Of a stretch of DNA of 55,345 nucleotides, positions 42,058 through 51,106 are shown one piece after another (the stretch's first letter is position 1; every line of letters starts with the position of its first letter). Both the position numbers and the translations under genes were made by a program. Below the pieces are notes generated by a model, which had not been told where the DNA came from, made no database searches, and saw only the letters and a list, made by a program, of their open reading frames with translations. Origin of the DNA: Lachnospiraceae bacterium (GTDB lineage Bacteria; Bacillota; Clostridia; Lachnospirales; Lachnospiraceae); NCBI GenBank assembly GCA_017525525.1, contig JAFXSQ010000068.1, positions 1-55,345 on the forward strand. The letters run 5' to 3'.

Positions 42058-43503
42058 ATGAGGATAAACCATAATTCCATGGCGCTCAACGCAAGTGACC
42101 ATTTCGCAGGTATCAACAATAATATCGCAAAGTCCATGAAGAGACTTTCATCGGGCAAGAAGATTACAAGCCCGGCTGATGATGCCGCGGGACTTGCCAT
42201 TTCAACAAAGCTCAACGCCCAGATTAAGGGACTTGACAGGGCAGCGCTCAACTCCAACGACGGTATATCTGTTATACGTTCGGCAGAGGGTGGCCTCTCG
42301 GAGATGCACAGCATACTTGCGCGTATGAGAGAGCTTGCGGTTAAAGCGGCAAACGATGTTGAGGATGAGCTTGACAGGGACGCTATCCAGGAGGAGATTG
42401 ATGCGCTTGCCGAGGAGCTTACGCAGATTTCCGATACTACCGCATTCAACGGTCAGGTGCTTTTGAACGGAAACCTTACCAGAAGAACCCTGCCCGATAA
42501 CGGTGATTTTAAGACTACATATCTTTCTCCGGATGTTCCGGCGGGAGAGTATGAGATAGAGGTGACTGCGCCGGCCGAACAGGCAAAGCAGACCTTATCC
42601 ATTCCTGCGGGACCGATAACTGCCGAACAGGCGGGCACGATAACCGTGAATGATTTTCAGGTTGAGATTAGCGAAGGCATGACGCAGACTGATATCTACG
42701 AGGCGCTTCAGACTCACCTTGACAAAATCGGTATATCGGTAGAGTCAAATGACGGAGGCGCTACCGCGGTTTTAAAGACAGAAGAGTACGGTTCAAAGCA
42801 GGTCATCGAGATTAAGATTGGCAATGATGAACTAAACTCTGCAATGGGCGGAGCCGGTACGATAGATGCCGACGGCAAAGGCGTAAAAACAGAAGGCAAG
42901 GACTGCGAAGCAAGTATTACCAAGTCTACCGGCAATCCGGGAGATAAAGGCTTCTCGCAGACGGCAACCTTTACTACCGATGGCAACAAGGTTACAATAG
43001 TAGACAAGAACGGATTTGAGATGACCGTAGAGATTGCGGCCGACAAGGTACAGGATCCGAATGATAACGGAGCAAAGACCGGCAAGACCAAGATAGAGGT
43101 GCTTACCGCGGGTACCATGATTATTCAGACGGGCGCTAATTCGGGAGAGCAGGTGTCCGTAGATATTCCGAGTCTTGATGCAAAGAGCCTCGGCGTGGAC
43201 AAGCTTGTCATGTATACTCATGCTTACGCTTCCGATGCGGTGGACATTATAGATCAGGCAGTAAAGAGGGTATCCGATGTCAGATCGAAGCTAGGTGCTT
43301 ATGAGAACCGTTTCAATGATGTATATGATGGTTTAAAGGTTCAGAGCGAGAGCATAACAGAGGCTTATTCGAGAATAATGGATACCGATATGGCCGAAGA
43401 GATGACGAATTACACGCAGCAGGATGTGCTCTCACAGGCGGCTATCTCCATGATGCAGCGCTCCAACGAGAGACCTGAATCCATACTTCAGCTGCTTCAG
43501 TAA
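42058..43503 (+). CDS. fliC: flagellin
   Basis: 481 aa, secreted through the flagellar export system and polymerised into the filament. The N-terminal D0/D1 (residues 1-140; I-N-H-N-S-M-A-L-N-A, L-S-S-G-K-K-I-T-S-P-A-D-D-A-A-G-L-A-I-S) and the C-terminal D1/D0 (about 400-481; L-G-A-Y-E-N-R-F, M-A-E-E-M-T-N-Y-T, ending I-L-Q-L-L-Q) are conserved. The middle is a variable domain of Asp/Gly/Thr-rich beta structure. R89, E92 and L93 align with the TLR5-contact residues of enteric flagellins. GGAGGG lies 6 nt before the ATG; a SigD-type promoter lies upstream. Confidence 0.98.
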   Translation: MRINHNSMALNASDHFAGINNNIAKSMKRLSSGKKITSPADDAAGLAISTKLNAQIKGLDRAALNSNDGISVIRSAEGGLSEMHSILARMRELAVKAANDVEDELDRDAIQEEIDALAEELTQISDTTAFNGQVLLNGNLTRRTLPDNGDFKTTYLSPDVPAGEYEIEVTAPAEQAKQTLSIPAGPITAEQAGTITVNDFQVEISEGMTQTDIYEALQTHLDKIGISVESNDGGATAVLKTEEYGSKQVIEIKIGNDELNSAMGGAGTIDADGKGVKTEGKDCEASITKSTGNPGDKGFSQTATFTTDGNKVTIVDKNGFEMTVEIAADKVQDPNDNGAKTGKTKIEVLTAGTMIIQTGANSGEQVSVDIPSLDAKSLGVDKLVMYTHAYASDAVDIIDQAVKRVSDVRSKLGAYENRFNDVYDGLKVQSESITEAYSRIMDTDMAEEMTNYTQQDVLSQAAISMMQRSNERPESILQLLQ

Positions 43504-43546
43504 TACTAAACGCGAAAAAGGGTATTACCCTTGACATATTACAGGT

Positions 43547-43591
43547 GATACGGCACACGGAAAAAGCTCCCTCGCTACCGTGTGCCGTGTC
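43547..43591 (+). promoter_or_regulatory. 14-bp hairpin in the fliC-fliS gap
   Basis: GATACGGCACACGG (43547-43560) pairs with CCGTGTGCCGTGTC (43578-43591; one G-U). The 17-nt loop contains CTCCC, complementary to the GGGAG in the ribosome binding site of the next gene. No U-run follows, so it is not a terminator; it may partly stop decay of the fliC message or control fliS translation. Confidence 0.7.
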
Positions 43592-43615
43592 ATAAAAAAG
43601 GGGGAGTAAAACAGG

Positions 43616-44089
43616 ATGACAAAGGAGCAGATACAGGAGTTCACTTTAAGAACAACACAGGAAAATCACAGTGGTCTTATATTAGTGCTTACCGACATTG
43701 TAAGAGTGTATATGTCGGAGGCGCTTTCTTTTTATAAAGAGGGCAATGCGGATGAGTATTTCAGGAGCGTGGAGCTTTGCAAGCGCGCCTTAAACGAGCT
43801 GATTGACTGCTTTAACCCGGGGGATTTGCTTGCTTACAGGGTTGTTTCAATTTTGCGGTTTATATATGACAAGCTGGTTATGAGCGCTGTAAGGGGAGTT
43901 CCTCAGGAACTTGACAGATGCGCGTCGATGTTAGATAATTTACGGATAGGCTTTGTTAAGCTGCATGAGATAGATACCGATGGCCCCGTGATGAAGAATA
44001 CCCATCAGGTATATGCCGGACTGACCTACGGAAAGGGGTACTTGAACGAGAGCGTGGGAGATACTTCGAAGCGCGGCTTTACGGCTTGA
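43616..44089 (+). CDS. fliS: FliS-like flagellin export chaperone
   Basis: 157 aa. FliS binds the C-terminus of flagellin and keeps it unfolded before export. An all-helical pattern with E-F-T-L-R-T-T-Q-E-N near the N-terminus and the helix spacing of FliS, plus a C-terminal Q-V-Y-A-G-L-T-Y-G-K-G-Y-L-N-E-S segment seen in clostridial members. Location just after fliC supports the call. Longer than FliS of enterics. GGGGGAG lies 12 nt before the ATG. Confidence 0.8.
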   Translation: MTKEQIQEFTLRTTQENHSGLILVLTDIVRVYMSEALSFYKEGNADEYFRSVELCKRALNELIDCFNPGDLLAYRVVSILRFIYDKLVMSAVRGVPQELDRCASMLDNLRIGFVKLHEIDTDGPVMKNTHQVYAGLTYGKGYLNESVGDTSKRGFTA

Positions 44090-44185
44090 AAAAGATTCTT
44101 CGGACTGCGTCCTCTTAAGTGACAATATGTCATGTCTTACGCAAAGCGACGCTGAACGCAATGCGAAGCAACAGGAAGGATCTTA
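44086..44185 (+). repeat. short 5'-leader repeat (family S), expanded fliS-HIT copy
   Basis: An inverted part (AGATTCTTCGGACTGCGTCC then TCTTAAGTGACA) followed by a direct part (ATGTCATGTCTTACGCAAAG, an inserted segment, then GAAGGATCTTAT). GAGGAGG of the HIT gene follows within 10 nt. Confidence 0.75.
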
Positions 44186-44207
44186 TTGAATGAGGAGGAA
44201 TATAAAG

Positions 44208-44624
44208 ATGACTAAAGACGATTGCATTTTCTGTAAGATAGCAAAGGGCGAGATCCCTTCTTCAACTGTTTATGAGACACCGGATTTTAAGTGCTTTTTG
44301 GACCTTGCTCCGGCAAATAAAGGACATGCGCTTTTGATTCCCAAGAATCATTATTCCAATGTGTTCGACATAGATGCTGATACCGCAGGCAGACTTTTTT
44401 CTCTCGCTACGGAGATTGCTCGCGCAATAAAGGAGGAGACCGGCTGCGAAGGCATGAACCTTGTTCAGAATAACGGGGAGTGCGCGGGACAGACGGTGCA
44501 TCATTTTCATCTGCATTTTATTCCCAGATTTAAGGACGACGGAGTCGGACTCGGCTGGCCGCAGGGCAAAGCCGATCCCGAGGAGAACAACAAGCTGGCG
44601 GAGGCCATTAGAAAGAGAATATAA
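44208..44624 (+). CDS. HIT family nucleotide hydrolase
   Basis: 138 aa from ATG 44208 (AGGAGG 9 nt upstream), preferred to ATG 44190. C-I-F-C-K-I-A-K-G-E at the start, N-N-G-E-C-A-G-Q-T-V-H-H-F-H-L-H at the catalytic triad (H-x-H-x-H). HINT-like members hydrolyse AMP-N or AMP-linked substrates. The stop overlaps the next ATG (TAATG). Confidence 0.95.
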   Translation: MTKDDCIFCKIAKGEIPSSTVYETPDFKCFLDLAPANKGHALLIPKNHYSNVFDIDADTAGRLFSLATEIARAIKEETGCEGMNLVQNNGECAGQTVHHFHLHFIPRFKDDGVGLGWPQGKADPEENNKLAEAIRKRI

Positions 44625-46894
44625 TGGGCAGACTTAGGAATGTGGCTTCACTTGTAAAAAAGACATTTGTTACCATGCGTGACGAGGGCTTTGACGCAGT
44701 TATCTACAAGGCAAAATGCAAGACGGATGACACTCCCGAGTATACACGCTGGATGGCGAGGAACGAAAAGGAGCATAGCATACTGAAGTCGGAAGCTCTT
44801 GTATCAAAGCCCTTTTTTTCCGTTGTTATCCCCTGCTATAATGTGGATGACGGGATGCTGAGAGAGTGTCTTAATTCGGTGCTCAACCAGACCTACAGAT
44901 ATTTTGAGATGGTCCTTGTGGATGATGCCTCTACCATGCCTTCGGTAAAAGCAACCCTGAAGGAGTATGAGGAAAAGTACGGCAAGGCGGGCAATGACAG
45001 GGTCAAGGTAATCTACCGTGAAGTAAACGGTAATATTTCACTTGCCACAAATGACGGTATTATGGAGGCCAAGGGAGAGTTTATAGCGCTATGTGACTGT
45101 GATGATCTATATGCGCCAAACGCCCTCTACGAGGTGGCTAAGCTGTTAGACAAAAAACCCGACCTTGACATGATATATACCGATGAGGATAAGATAGACG
45201 AGCTCGGGTTAGAAAGAAGAGATCCCTTCTTTAAGCCGGACTGGTCGCCGGAGACCTTTATGTCGTATATGTATCCCTGCCATCTTTCCGTGTACAGGAA
45301 ATCCCTTCTGCTGGAGGTCGGCATGGAGAGAAAAGGCTTTGAGGGAGCGCAGGATTACGATCTTCTGCTCCGTGTGATGGAGAAGACCGACAGGATAGGA
45401 CATGTTCCGAAGATTTTGTACCATTGGCGCATGCGCAAGGAATCTACTTCGAGTGATATGCAGGCAAAGCCTTATGTGCTTGAGGCAACAAGAAAAGCGA
45501 AGGAAGAGGCTTTGGAGCGAAGAGGCCTCAAGGGACACTTAGAGCTGATAGAGGATATATCCCAGTACAGGGTTGTGTACGAACCTCAGGGCAATCCGCT
45601 CTGCTCTGTGATTATTCCGTCCAAGGACAATCCGAAGGTTTTGGAACAGTGCCTGAGAAGCATTGTTAATATGACCGACTATGCAAACTATGAGATTGTG
45701 GTTGTCGACAACGGAAGCGATGATGAGAACAAGGCAAAGGTGGAAAAGCTCGTCGAGGAGCTTGACGCTCCGGAGCGCAAAGTAAGCTATGTGTACGAGA
45801 AGAGAGAGTTTAACTTCTCCTACATGTGCAATCTCGGCGCAAGAAATGCAAAGGGAGACTATTACCTTTTCCTGAATGATGATATAGAGATAACCGACAA
45901 GGTTAAGCAAAATCCCCGCATAAAGGATGTGAGGGGCTGGATGACGAGGCTTCTCGGCCAGGCGCAGGTAAGCTATACCGGCGCGGTGGGAGCAAAGCTT
46001 TACTATCCCGGAGGAATCATCTTCCAGCACGCGGGAGTTGTGAATTACGGCATAGGCCCGGGACACTGTTTCTACGGTATGCCGGATGATACCAATTATT
46101 ATTACGGACGGAATATTTTAGATTATAATTTTTCTGTCGTGACAGGCGCATGCCTTCTGGTAAGCAGGCTTAAGTTCGAGGAGGCCGGAGGCTTTGATGA
46201 GGAACTGGCCGTTGCTTATAACGATGTGGCACTGTGCTTTTCGCTTATCGAAAAGGGTTATTACAATGTTTTGCGAAATGATGTGGCGCTGGTTCATCAT
46301 GAATCCGTAAGCCGAGGCTTGGACGCCGAGAACGAGGCGAAGGAGATAAGGCGTAAGCGTGAGATGGCTAAGCTCTACGATAAGCATCCGGGCTTTGCGA
46401 TGGGCGTTGACCCTTGCTACAATCCGAATCTTTCGGGTGACAGGAACGCCTTTAATCTTGACGACAAGAAGCTGGTAGAGCCTTCTTCCGTCGGGACTTA
46501 TGAGTCTCGCGGCAAGGAGCTTGTCTGGGACAAAAACAGTGTGAAGGTAAAGGTAGACTCGATATGCTACGGCGATGATGCCATCAGGATAGCGGGCTAC
46601 GGGTATTTTAAGAATAAGAGGAACAATAATAAAAACGGCTATGCGGTGGTCCTTATGCCTGACAACAAGGATGAGGATTATGAGAATTATACCGACAAGC
46701 ATACCGCTTACTTTGCGGCCGCAAACAGGGTTTATGTAAAGGGCTTTGCGGATGAACGGGGGCGCACGAGAGGTTTTGCCCTCTGCCACTTTGACTCGAT
46801 AATAAGCAGGGACGACATTGAGCCGGGAGAGTACAAGCTGATGATTACCATAGGCGGCGGTCTTGTAGATACCGGAGAACATTTAAGGATATAG
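44624..46894 (+). CDS. two-domain family 2 glycosyltransferase
   Basis: 756 aa. Domain 1 (about 64-300): F-S-V-V-I-P-C-Y-N, then L-V-D-D-A-S and C-D-C-D-D-L as acidic metal site. Domain 2 (about 326-600): S-V-I-I-P-S-K-D-N, V-V-D-N-G-S-D-D, F-L-N-D-D-I-E. The remaining C-terminal ~140 residues look like a beta-rich accessory domain. No membrane segments. The architecture resembles rhamnan/O-antigen polymer glycosyltransferases. Next to a polyprenyl-phosphate sugar transferase, so it likely builds a surface polysaccharide or flagellar/cell-wall glycan. Confidence 0.92.
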   Translation: MGRLRNVASLVKKTFVTMRDEGFDAVIYKAKCKTDDTPEYTRWMARNEKEHSILKSEALVSKPFFSVVIPCYNVDDGMLRECLNSVLNQTYRYFEMVLVDDASTMPSVKATLKEYEEKYGKAGNDRVKVIYREVNGNISLATNDGIMEAKGEFIALCDCDDLYAPNALYEVAKLLDKKPDLDMIYTDEDKIDELGLERRDPFFKPDWSPETFMSYMYPCHLSVYRKSLLLEVGMERKGFEGAQDYDLLLRVMEKTDRIGHVPKILYHWRMRKESTSSDMQAKPYVLEATRKAKEEALERRGLKGHLELIEDISQYRVVYEPQGNPLCSVIIPSKDNPKVLEQCLRSIVNMTDYANYEIVVVDNGSDDENKAKVEKLVEELDAPERKVSYVYEKREFNFSYMCNLGARNAKGDYYLFLNDDIEITDKVKQNPRIKDVRGWMTRLLGQAQVSYTGAVGAKLYYPGGIIFQHAGVVNYGIGPGHCFYGMPDDTNYYYGRNILDYNFSVVTGACLLVSRLKFEEAGGFDEELAVAYNDVALCFSLIEKGYYNVLRNDVALVHHESVSRGLDAENEAKEIRRKREMAKLYDKHPGFAMGVDPCYNPNLSGDRNAFNLDDKKLVEPSSVGTYESRGKELVWDKNSVKVKVDSICYGDDAIRIAGYGYFKNKRNNNKNGYAVVLMPDNKDEDYENYTDKHTAYFAAANRVYVKGFADERGRTRGFALCHFDSIISRDDIEPGEYKLMITIGGGLVDTGEHLRI

Positions 46895-46897
46895 GAT

Positions 46898-48301
46898 ATG
46901 AAGGATAACGGAAGAACCGCAACAAAACATCTTGATTTTATCATCTTTGACATAATCTGTGTCGAGGTTTCATTTCTTTTGGCCTACTACATAAGGTTCA
47001 AGAGTACGAAGCGTTTCTCAAAGGACGATTGGGAGCTGATAAATGTACTCGTGATGATGTCACACTTAGTTATCGTGTTCATGGCTGAAAGCTATTCGGG
47101 CATCTTGAGGAGAGGCTACTTAAAGGAGCTTAAGAATGTCATCCTGCACAACGCCGCCATAATCGGCATTGTGCTGGCAATACTTTTCTTTATCAAGTCT
47201 TCGGACACTTATTCGAGACTTACCATAGGTTACTTCCTCGTGATCGATACGGTGCTGATGTACCTTGAGAGGGTTCTCTTAAAGAAATTTGTGTATAAGA
47301 GGAACAGTACTACAAAGCGGCTGAGGCGGCTGCTTTTGATATGCCGGCCGGAGAATGCCGACATGCTTATGGAGAAGCTTCTTTCCTTCGAGTACGGCGG
47401 CTTTGTGATAGACAGCGTGATCCTTACCGACGGTAGCAGATATGAGAATGATGCCTATGATGTAAAGCGCGACCTGACCTTAGACAGCATGTTTGAGTAT
47501 GCGTTGTCTAACATAGTAGACGGAGCGATACTTGACGGAAGCTTAGAGAACAAGGGCGAGCTCACCGATACTTTTCTTGAGATGGGCATTGCCGTGCATA
47601 TCAGCATGGAAACCCTGCTTAAGGATATGCCAAACCCGACGCTCGAGAGCTTAAACAAGTGCGCGGTTTTGACCACGAGCATAAACCAGATGACCTTCAA
47701 GCAGAGGTTTGTGAAGAGGACGGTGGATATAATCGCCGGACTTGTCGGAACTATATTCACTATTCTGCTTACCATAATCTTCGGCCCCATAATCTTCATT
47801 CAGTCACCGGGCCCCATCTTCTTTAAGCAGGTCAGGATGGGCAAGAACGGAAGAAAGTTCAAGATGTACAAATTCCGTTCCATGTATCTTGATGCGGAGG
47901 AGAGGAAGAAGGAGCTTATGGAGCAAAATGAAATGCAGGGTCTGATGTTCAAGATGGAGAACGATCCGCGCATCATCCCGATAGGGCACTTCATGAGGAA
48001 GACCAGCTTGGATGAGTTCCCGCAGTTTTTAAACATACTTATCGGAGATATGAGCCTGGTGGGTACCAGACCACCGACAGAGGACGAGTACAAGGCCTAC
48101 GATCTGCACCACAAGTCGAGGCTTGCCATAAAGCCGGGGCTTACGGGCATGTGGCAGACATCGGGAAGAAATGACATAACAGACTTCGAGGAAGTTGTGA
48201 AGCTTGACAATTATTATATAAGACATTTCTGTCTTTCGCTTGATCTTAAGATCATACTTAAAACCTTCGGGGCCGTCTTAAAGCAGGAGGGCTCGAAATA
48301 A
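46898..48301 (+). CDS. undecaprenyl-phosphate sugar phosphotransferase (WbaP/PssY-type)
   Basis: 467 aa. Four to five N-terminal membrane helices (about 14-130), a nucleotide-fold region (about 145-235), a membrane re-entrant helix (about 270-300), and the bacterial sugar transferase domain: F-K-M-Y-K-F-R-S-M, L-D-E-F-P-Q-F-L-N-I, G-D-M-S-L-V-G-T-R-P-P, P-G-L-T-G-M-W-Q. It puts the first sugar-1-phosphate on undecaprenyl phosphate for capsule or O-antigen-like polymer. Starts 3 bp after the glycosyltransferase stop. Confidence 0.95.
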   Translation: MKDNGRTATKHLDFIIFDIICVEVSFLLAYYIRFKSTKRFSKDDWELINVLVMMSHLVIVFMAESYSGILRRGYLKELKNVILHNAAIIGIVLAILFFIKSSDTYSRLTIGYFLVIDTVLMYLERVLLKKFVYKRNSTTKRLRRLLLICRPENADMLMEKLLSFEYGGFVIDSVILTDGSRYENDAYDVKRDLTLDSMFEYALSNIVDGAILDGSLENKGELTDTFLEMGIAVHISMETLLKDMPNPTLESLNKCAVLTTSINQMTFKQRFVKRTVDIIAGLVGTIFTILLTIIFGPIIFIQSPGPIFFKQVRMGKNGRKFKMYKFRSMYLDAEERKKELMEQNEMQGLMFKMENDPRIIPIGHFMRKTSLDEFPQFLNILIGDMSLVGTRPPTEDEYKAYDLHHKSRLAIKPGLTGMWQTSGRNDITDFEEVVKLDNYYIRHFCLSLDLKIILKTFGAVLKQEGSK

Positions 48302-48335
48302 AAGATTCTTAAGCGAATTGAAGGATCTTATTCAA
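48301..48335 (+). repeat. short 5'-leader repeat (family S), 48351-gene copy
   Basis: AAAGATTCTTAAGCGAATTG then AAGGATCTTATTC, directly before AAGGAG of the next gene. Confidence 0.65.
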
Positions 48336-48350
48336 AGGAGAATTACGTAA

Positions 48351-49433
48351 ATGGAAATCGGACTTTGGTCGGCATTACAGATATTGATAGCGGCATTTAT
48401 TCTGCTCGTTCTTCCGGTTTTGACCGGAAATGCGGTGTGCGCGCTGCTTTCGTTAAAGGGCGGTGAGGTAAACAAGAGCTTTGCAAAAAGCTTTGTGTAT
48501 GGCACGGTTACAATGTGGGCTCTGTGCGAGCTTGTGTCCGTACCGCTTATCCTGCTGAAGGTCGACTTTCTGATTTTGGTTATCGCGCTTTCTGTGTTCT
48601 ATGTTGTTTTGACCGCATACGGAATATATAAAAAAAGTTTTGTGAAGCTCCTTCCGCAGCTTGACGGAATGAAGGAGTTCACGGCGTTTTTGGTTGCGGC
48701 CGTGGCTGCGGTCGCGCTTATAACCTTTGTGGCAACGCTTCAGCATACGGATGCCGACGACTCGCGCTTTGTGGTAAATGCGGTCGATATGGTTACCACG
48801 AGAAGGATGTTTCTCACCAATCCCGCAACCGGTGAGGCCATATCCTCCTGGTCGGGCGAGCTTTCAAAGGATATATTCTCGCCATGGGCGTGCTTTATGG
48901 CTTATGTAAGCTTTGTGTCCGGGATAAAGGCAACGGTTATCGCTCACATGTTTTTACCGATAGCGCTGTTTGTATCTGTGTGCATGATTTACTGGCTTAT
49001 CTCGGGAGTGTTGTTTAACGATAATATGACAGCGAGAGCCGCTCTCATAGTCGGCGTTCTTTTGCTTCACGTATTCGGCGGATATTCCGTTTACAGCAGT
49101 GAGACATTTGCTTTAACACGTATCTGGCAGGGCAAGGCGGTCGCGGCAAGCTTTGCGGTGCCGGTGCTTATCTGGCTTTTAATAGAGATTTTCAAAGCGC
49201 CTTCGGCTAAGGCGGGCAGGGAGTTTTTTATAATGCTTGCTGTATGCTCCGTGGGCTTCCCTCTTCTTTCGGGCATGGGAATTATCATTACGCTTTTGAT
49301 GATAGGCTGCTATGGGCTTTGCTACGGCCTGGCAAAAAAGAGCATAAAGCTTATGCTCCTTATCTGGCTTACGGCTGTTCCGGCCGGACTGATATTCGTG
49401 GGCTATTACTTGGAGTATCTGATGAGAAAGTAA
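48351..49433 (+). CDS. polytopic membrane protein (DUF6077-like), first of two
   Basis: 360 aa with about nine membrane helices. AAGGAG lies 10 nt before the ATG. It carries H-T-D-A-D-D-S-R-F (about 123-131) on an outside loop just after a helix, a charged patch reminiscent of acidic loops in polyprenyl-phosphate-dependent glycosyltransferases (GT-C). Lies in the polysaccharide gene set. The next ORF starts 16 bp later and is also membranous; they may be two subunits or two halves of one larger ancestral gene. Confidence 0.75.
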   Translation: MEIGLWSALQILIAAFILLVLPVLTGNAVCALLSLKGGEVNKSFAKSFVYGTVTMWALCELVSVPLILLKVDFLILVIALSVFYVVLTAYGIYKKSFVKLLPQLDGMKEFTAFLVAAVAAVALITFVATLQHTDADDSRFVVNAVDMVTTRRMFLTNPATGEAISSWSGELSKDIFSPWACFMAYVSFVSGIKATVIAHMFLPIALFVSVCMIYWLISGVLFNDNMTARAALIVGVLLLHVFGGYSVYSSETFALTRIWQGKAVAASFAVPVLIWLLIEIFKAPSAKAGREFFIMLAVCSVGFPLLSGMGIIITLLMIGCYGLCYGLAKKSIKLMLLIWLTAVPAGLIFVGYYLEYLMRK

Positions 49434-49449
49434 CCGGGGACACAAGTAT

Positions 49450-50640
49450 ATGAACTGGACTGAACTTCTAATTTCACTGAGGATGCTTATAGCGGGTGAC
49501 GGCCTGCTTTTTCTTGCGATTCTTGCGTTGCCGTATCTTCTGGTTTGTCATTTTGATAAATACGGGAAGGTTATCCTCCCGGCGGTTCCGATATGTGTTG
49601 TTATGTACATTTTCTACAAAGGCGACATGGATAAGCTGCTTCTTACGCTTCCGTTCGCGCTGATTATTGCCGCCTGCTTTGCGGAGCTTTTTATCGTGGC
49701 GAAGACGCCCTTTAGGAAGGGCGTTACGGCAGTGAGTGAGGCGCTGCTTGTTTTGTGGAGAGGCGTATGGCCGCTTGTGCTGGCCGATCCTGCGGCAAGA
49801 AGCATAAGTGGCATGGAGGATATGGCCGCCCTTGCCGAGTACAAGACAAATATGTACGGAGTTGGTAGATATATCATAGCCTGCGCCTGCTTTGCGGGGA
49901 TAGTTCTTTACGCGCATGATGAGGCTATTGAGAATGCTGTTGAAGCTGCAGAAGAAACCTCTGATGAAGCTGATAAAACACAAGGGACGACAAAGCCGGT
50001 TGAGATATATCCCTTTGACGCCATTTTTTATCCTTCTGCCTTATTGCTGTTTTTTGTGAACCAGCCAATCGCATACAAGCTTATAGGCATAACGGTCTGG
50101 AGACTGTTCTGGTGCATACCGGCGGTGCTTGTCGCTGCATATTTTTTCGCGACAGCGGTAAAAAGCTGCAAGGGTCTTAAGCTTGCGATTGTTTCAATAT
50201 ACGGCCTGCTTCTCGTACTGCTGCTTGGGGTAAATATCTTCAAGAACGGTTCATTTACAAGAATGGAAAATATATACAAGGTTCCGAAGGCTACCGCGGA
50301 TGTCGGTGAGTACGTGGCCGAGAATATCAAGAACCCGAAGGGGCTTGTAGCAGAACCTCTCTGTTATGAGATTCGTGAGGTGGACGGCAACATCAGGACG
50401 CTTTACGGAAGGGATATGATAGGCTTTATCAAGGCTTCGGACTTAAAGGTGCCGAGGGAGATAGCGCTTCAGCTTTCGTCTGACGAGCCCGATTATGATT
50501 ATATCGTAGGCGTGATCAAGGAAGAGGGCTGTAACTTCATGGTTGTTGAAGCGGCGAAAACTGTTCCGGAAAAGGTTATAAAAAAATACGGCATAAGCCG
50601 CCTTACGGAGATTGACGGCTATGCCATATATAAGATTTGA
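49450..50640 (+). CDS. polytopic membrane protein, second of two
   Basis: 396 aa with about eight membrane helices in residues 1-280 and a soluble C-terminal tail (Y-V-A-E-N-I-K-N-P-K-G-L, R-E-V-D-G-N-I-R-T-L-Y-G-R-D, and a last strand I-D-G-Y-A-I-Y-K-I). The C-terminal part looks like the outside domain of GT-C-type glycosyltransferases. GGGGAC lies 9 nt before the ATG, so it can be translated on its own. No recognised function. Confidence 0.75.
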   Translation: MNWTELLISLRMLIAGDGLLFLAILALPYLLVCHFDKYGKVILPAVPICVVMYIFYKGDMDKLLLTLPFALIIAACFAELFIVAKTPFRKGVTAVSEALLVLWRGVWPLVLADPAARSISGMEDMAALAEYKTNMYGVGRYIIACACFAGIVLYAHDEAIENAVEAAEETSDEADKTQGTTKPVEIYPFDAIFYPSALLLFFVNQPIAYKLIGITVWRLFWCIPAVLVAAYFFATAVKSCKGLKLAIVSIYGLLLVLLLGVNIFKNGSFTRMENIYKVPKATADVGEYVAENIKNPKGLVAEPLCYEIREVDGNIRTLYGRDMIGFIKASDLKVPREIALQLSSDEPDYDYIVGVIKEEGCNFMVVEAAKTVPEKVIKKYGISRLTEIDGYAIYKI

Positions 50641-50657
50641 TATTAAGAAATGATGTA

Positions 50658-51086
50658 TTATGAGAACATGGATATTCTTCTCGCGTGTCTTTCCTCACCC
50701 GAGAAAGGCGTGTCGATAAATATATCGACAATCATCTTCGCAAGCTCGGTTCCGATGGTTCGTCCGCCGAGGCAGAGTACATTGGCGTCGTTGTGAGACC
50801 TGGTTGCCTGCGCAGTGTAGCAGTCCGATACCGCTGCGGCGCGGATGCCCTTTACTTTGTTGGCTGCCATACTCATGCCTATGCCTGTTCCGCACACGAG
50901 TATGCCGAGGTCACACTCGCCCGAAGTGATCTTGTCACATACGGCCTTTGCGTACACGGGATAATCAACTGAGCCCTCGCTGTAGCTTCCTACATCGACG
51001 AGGCTTATTTTTTTAGCGTCAAGATGTTCTATTAATTCGGTTTTCATTTCAAAACCGCCCTGGTCACAGCCGATTGCTATCTTCAT
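50658..51086 (-). CDS. rpiB: ribose-5-phosphate isomerase B
   Basis: 142 aa from ATG 51086 (AAGGAGG 8 nt upstream); the longer frame to 51125 runs into a dispersed repeat. RpiB interconverts ribose-5-phosphate and ribulose-5-phosphate; some relatives isomerise allose, galactose or other sugar phosphates. Seen: G-C-D-Q-G-G-F-E-M-K, Y-P-V-Y-A, L-V-C-G-T-G-I-G-M-S-M-A-A-N-K with catalytic Cys, and S-H-N-D-A-N-V-L-C-L-G-G-R. Monocistronic. Confidence 0.95.
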   Translation of the reverse strand: MKIAIGCDQGGFEMKTELIEHLDAKKISLVDVGSYSEGSVDYPVYAKAVCDKITSGECDLGILVCGTGIGMSMAANKVKGIRAAAVSDCYTAQATRSHNDANVLCLGGRTIGTELAKMIVDIFIDTPFSGEERHARRISMFS

Positions 51087-51106
51087 ATATGCTTCCTCCT
51101 TGTTAT

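Noticed and set aside
43531-43560. TTGACA before fliS as a promoter
   Set aside because: No -10 box at 16-19 bp; the position is occupied by the hairpin stem.
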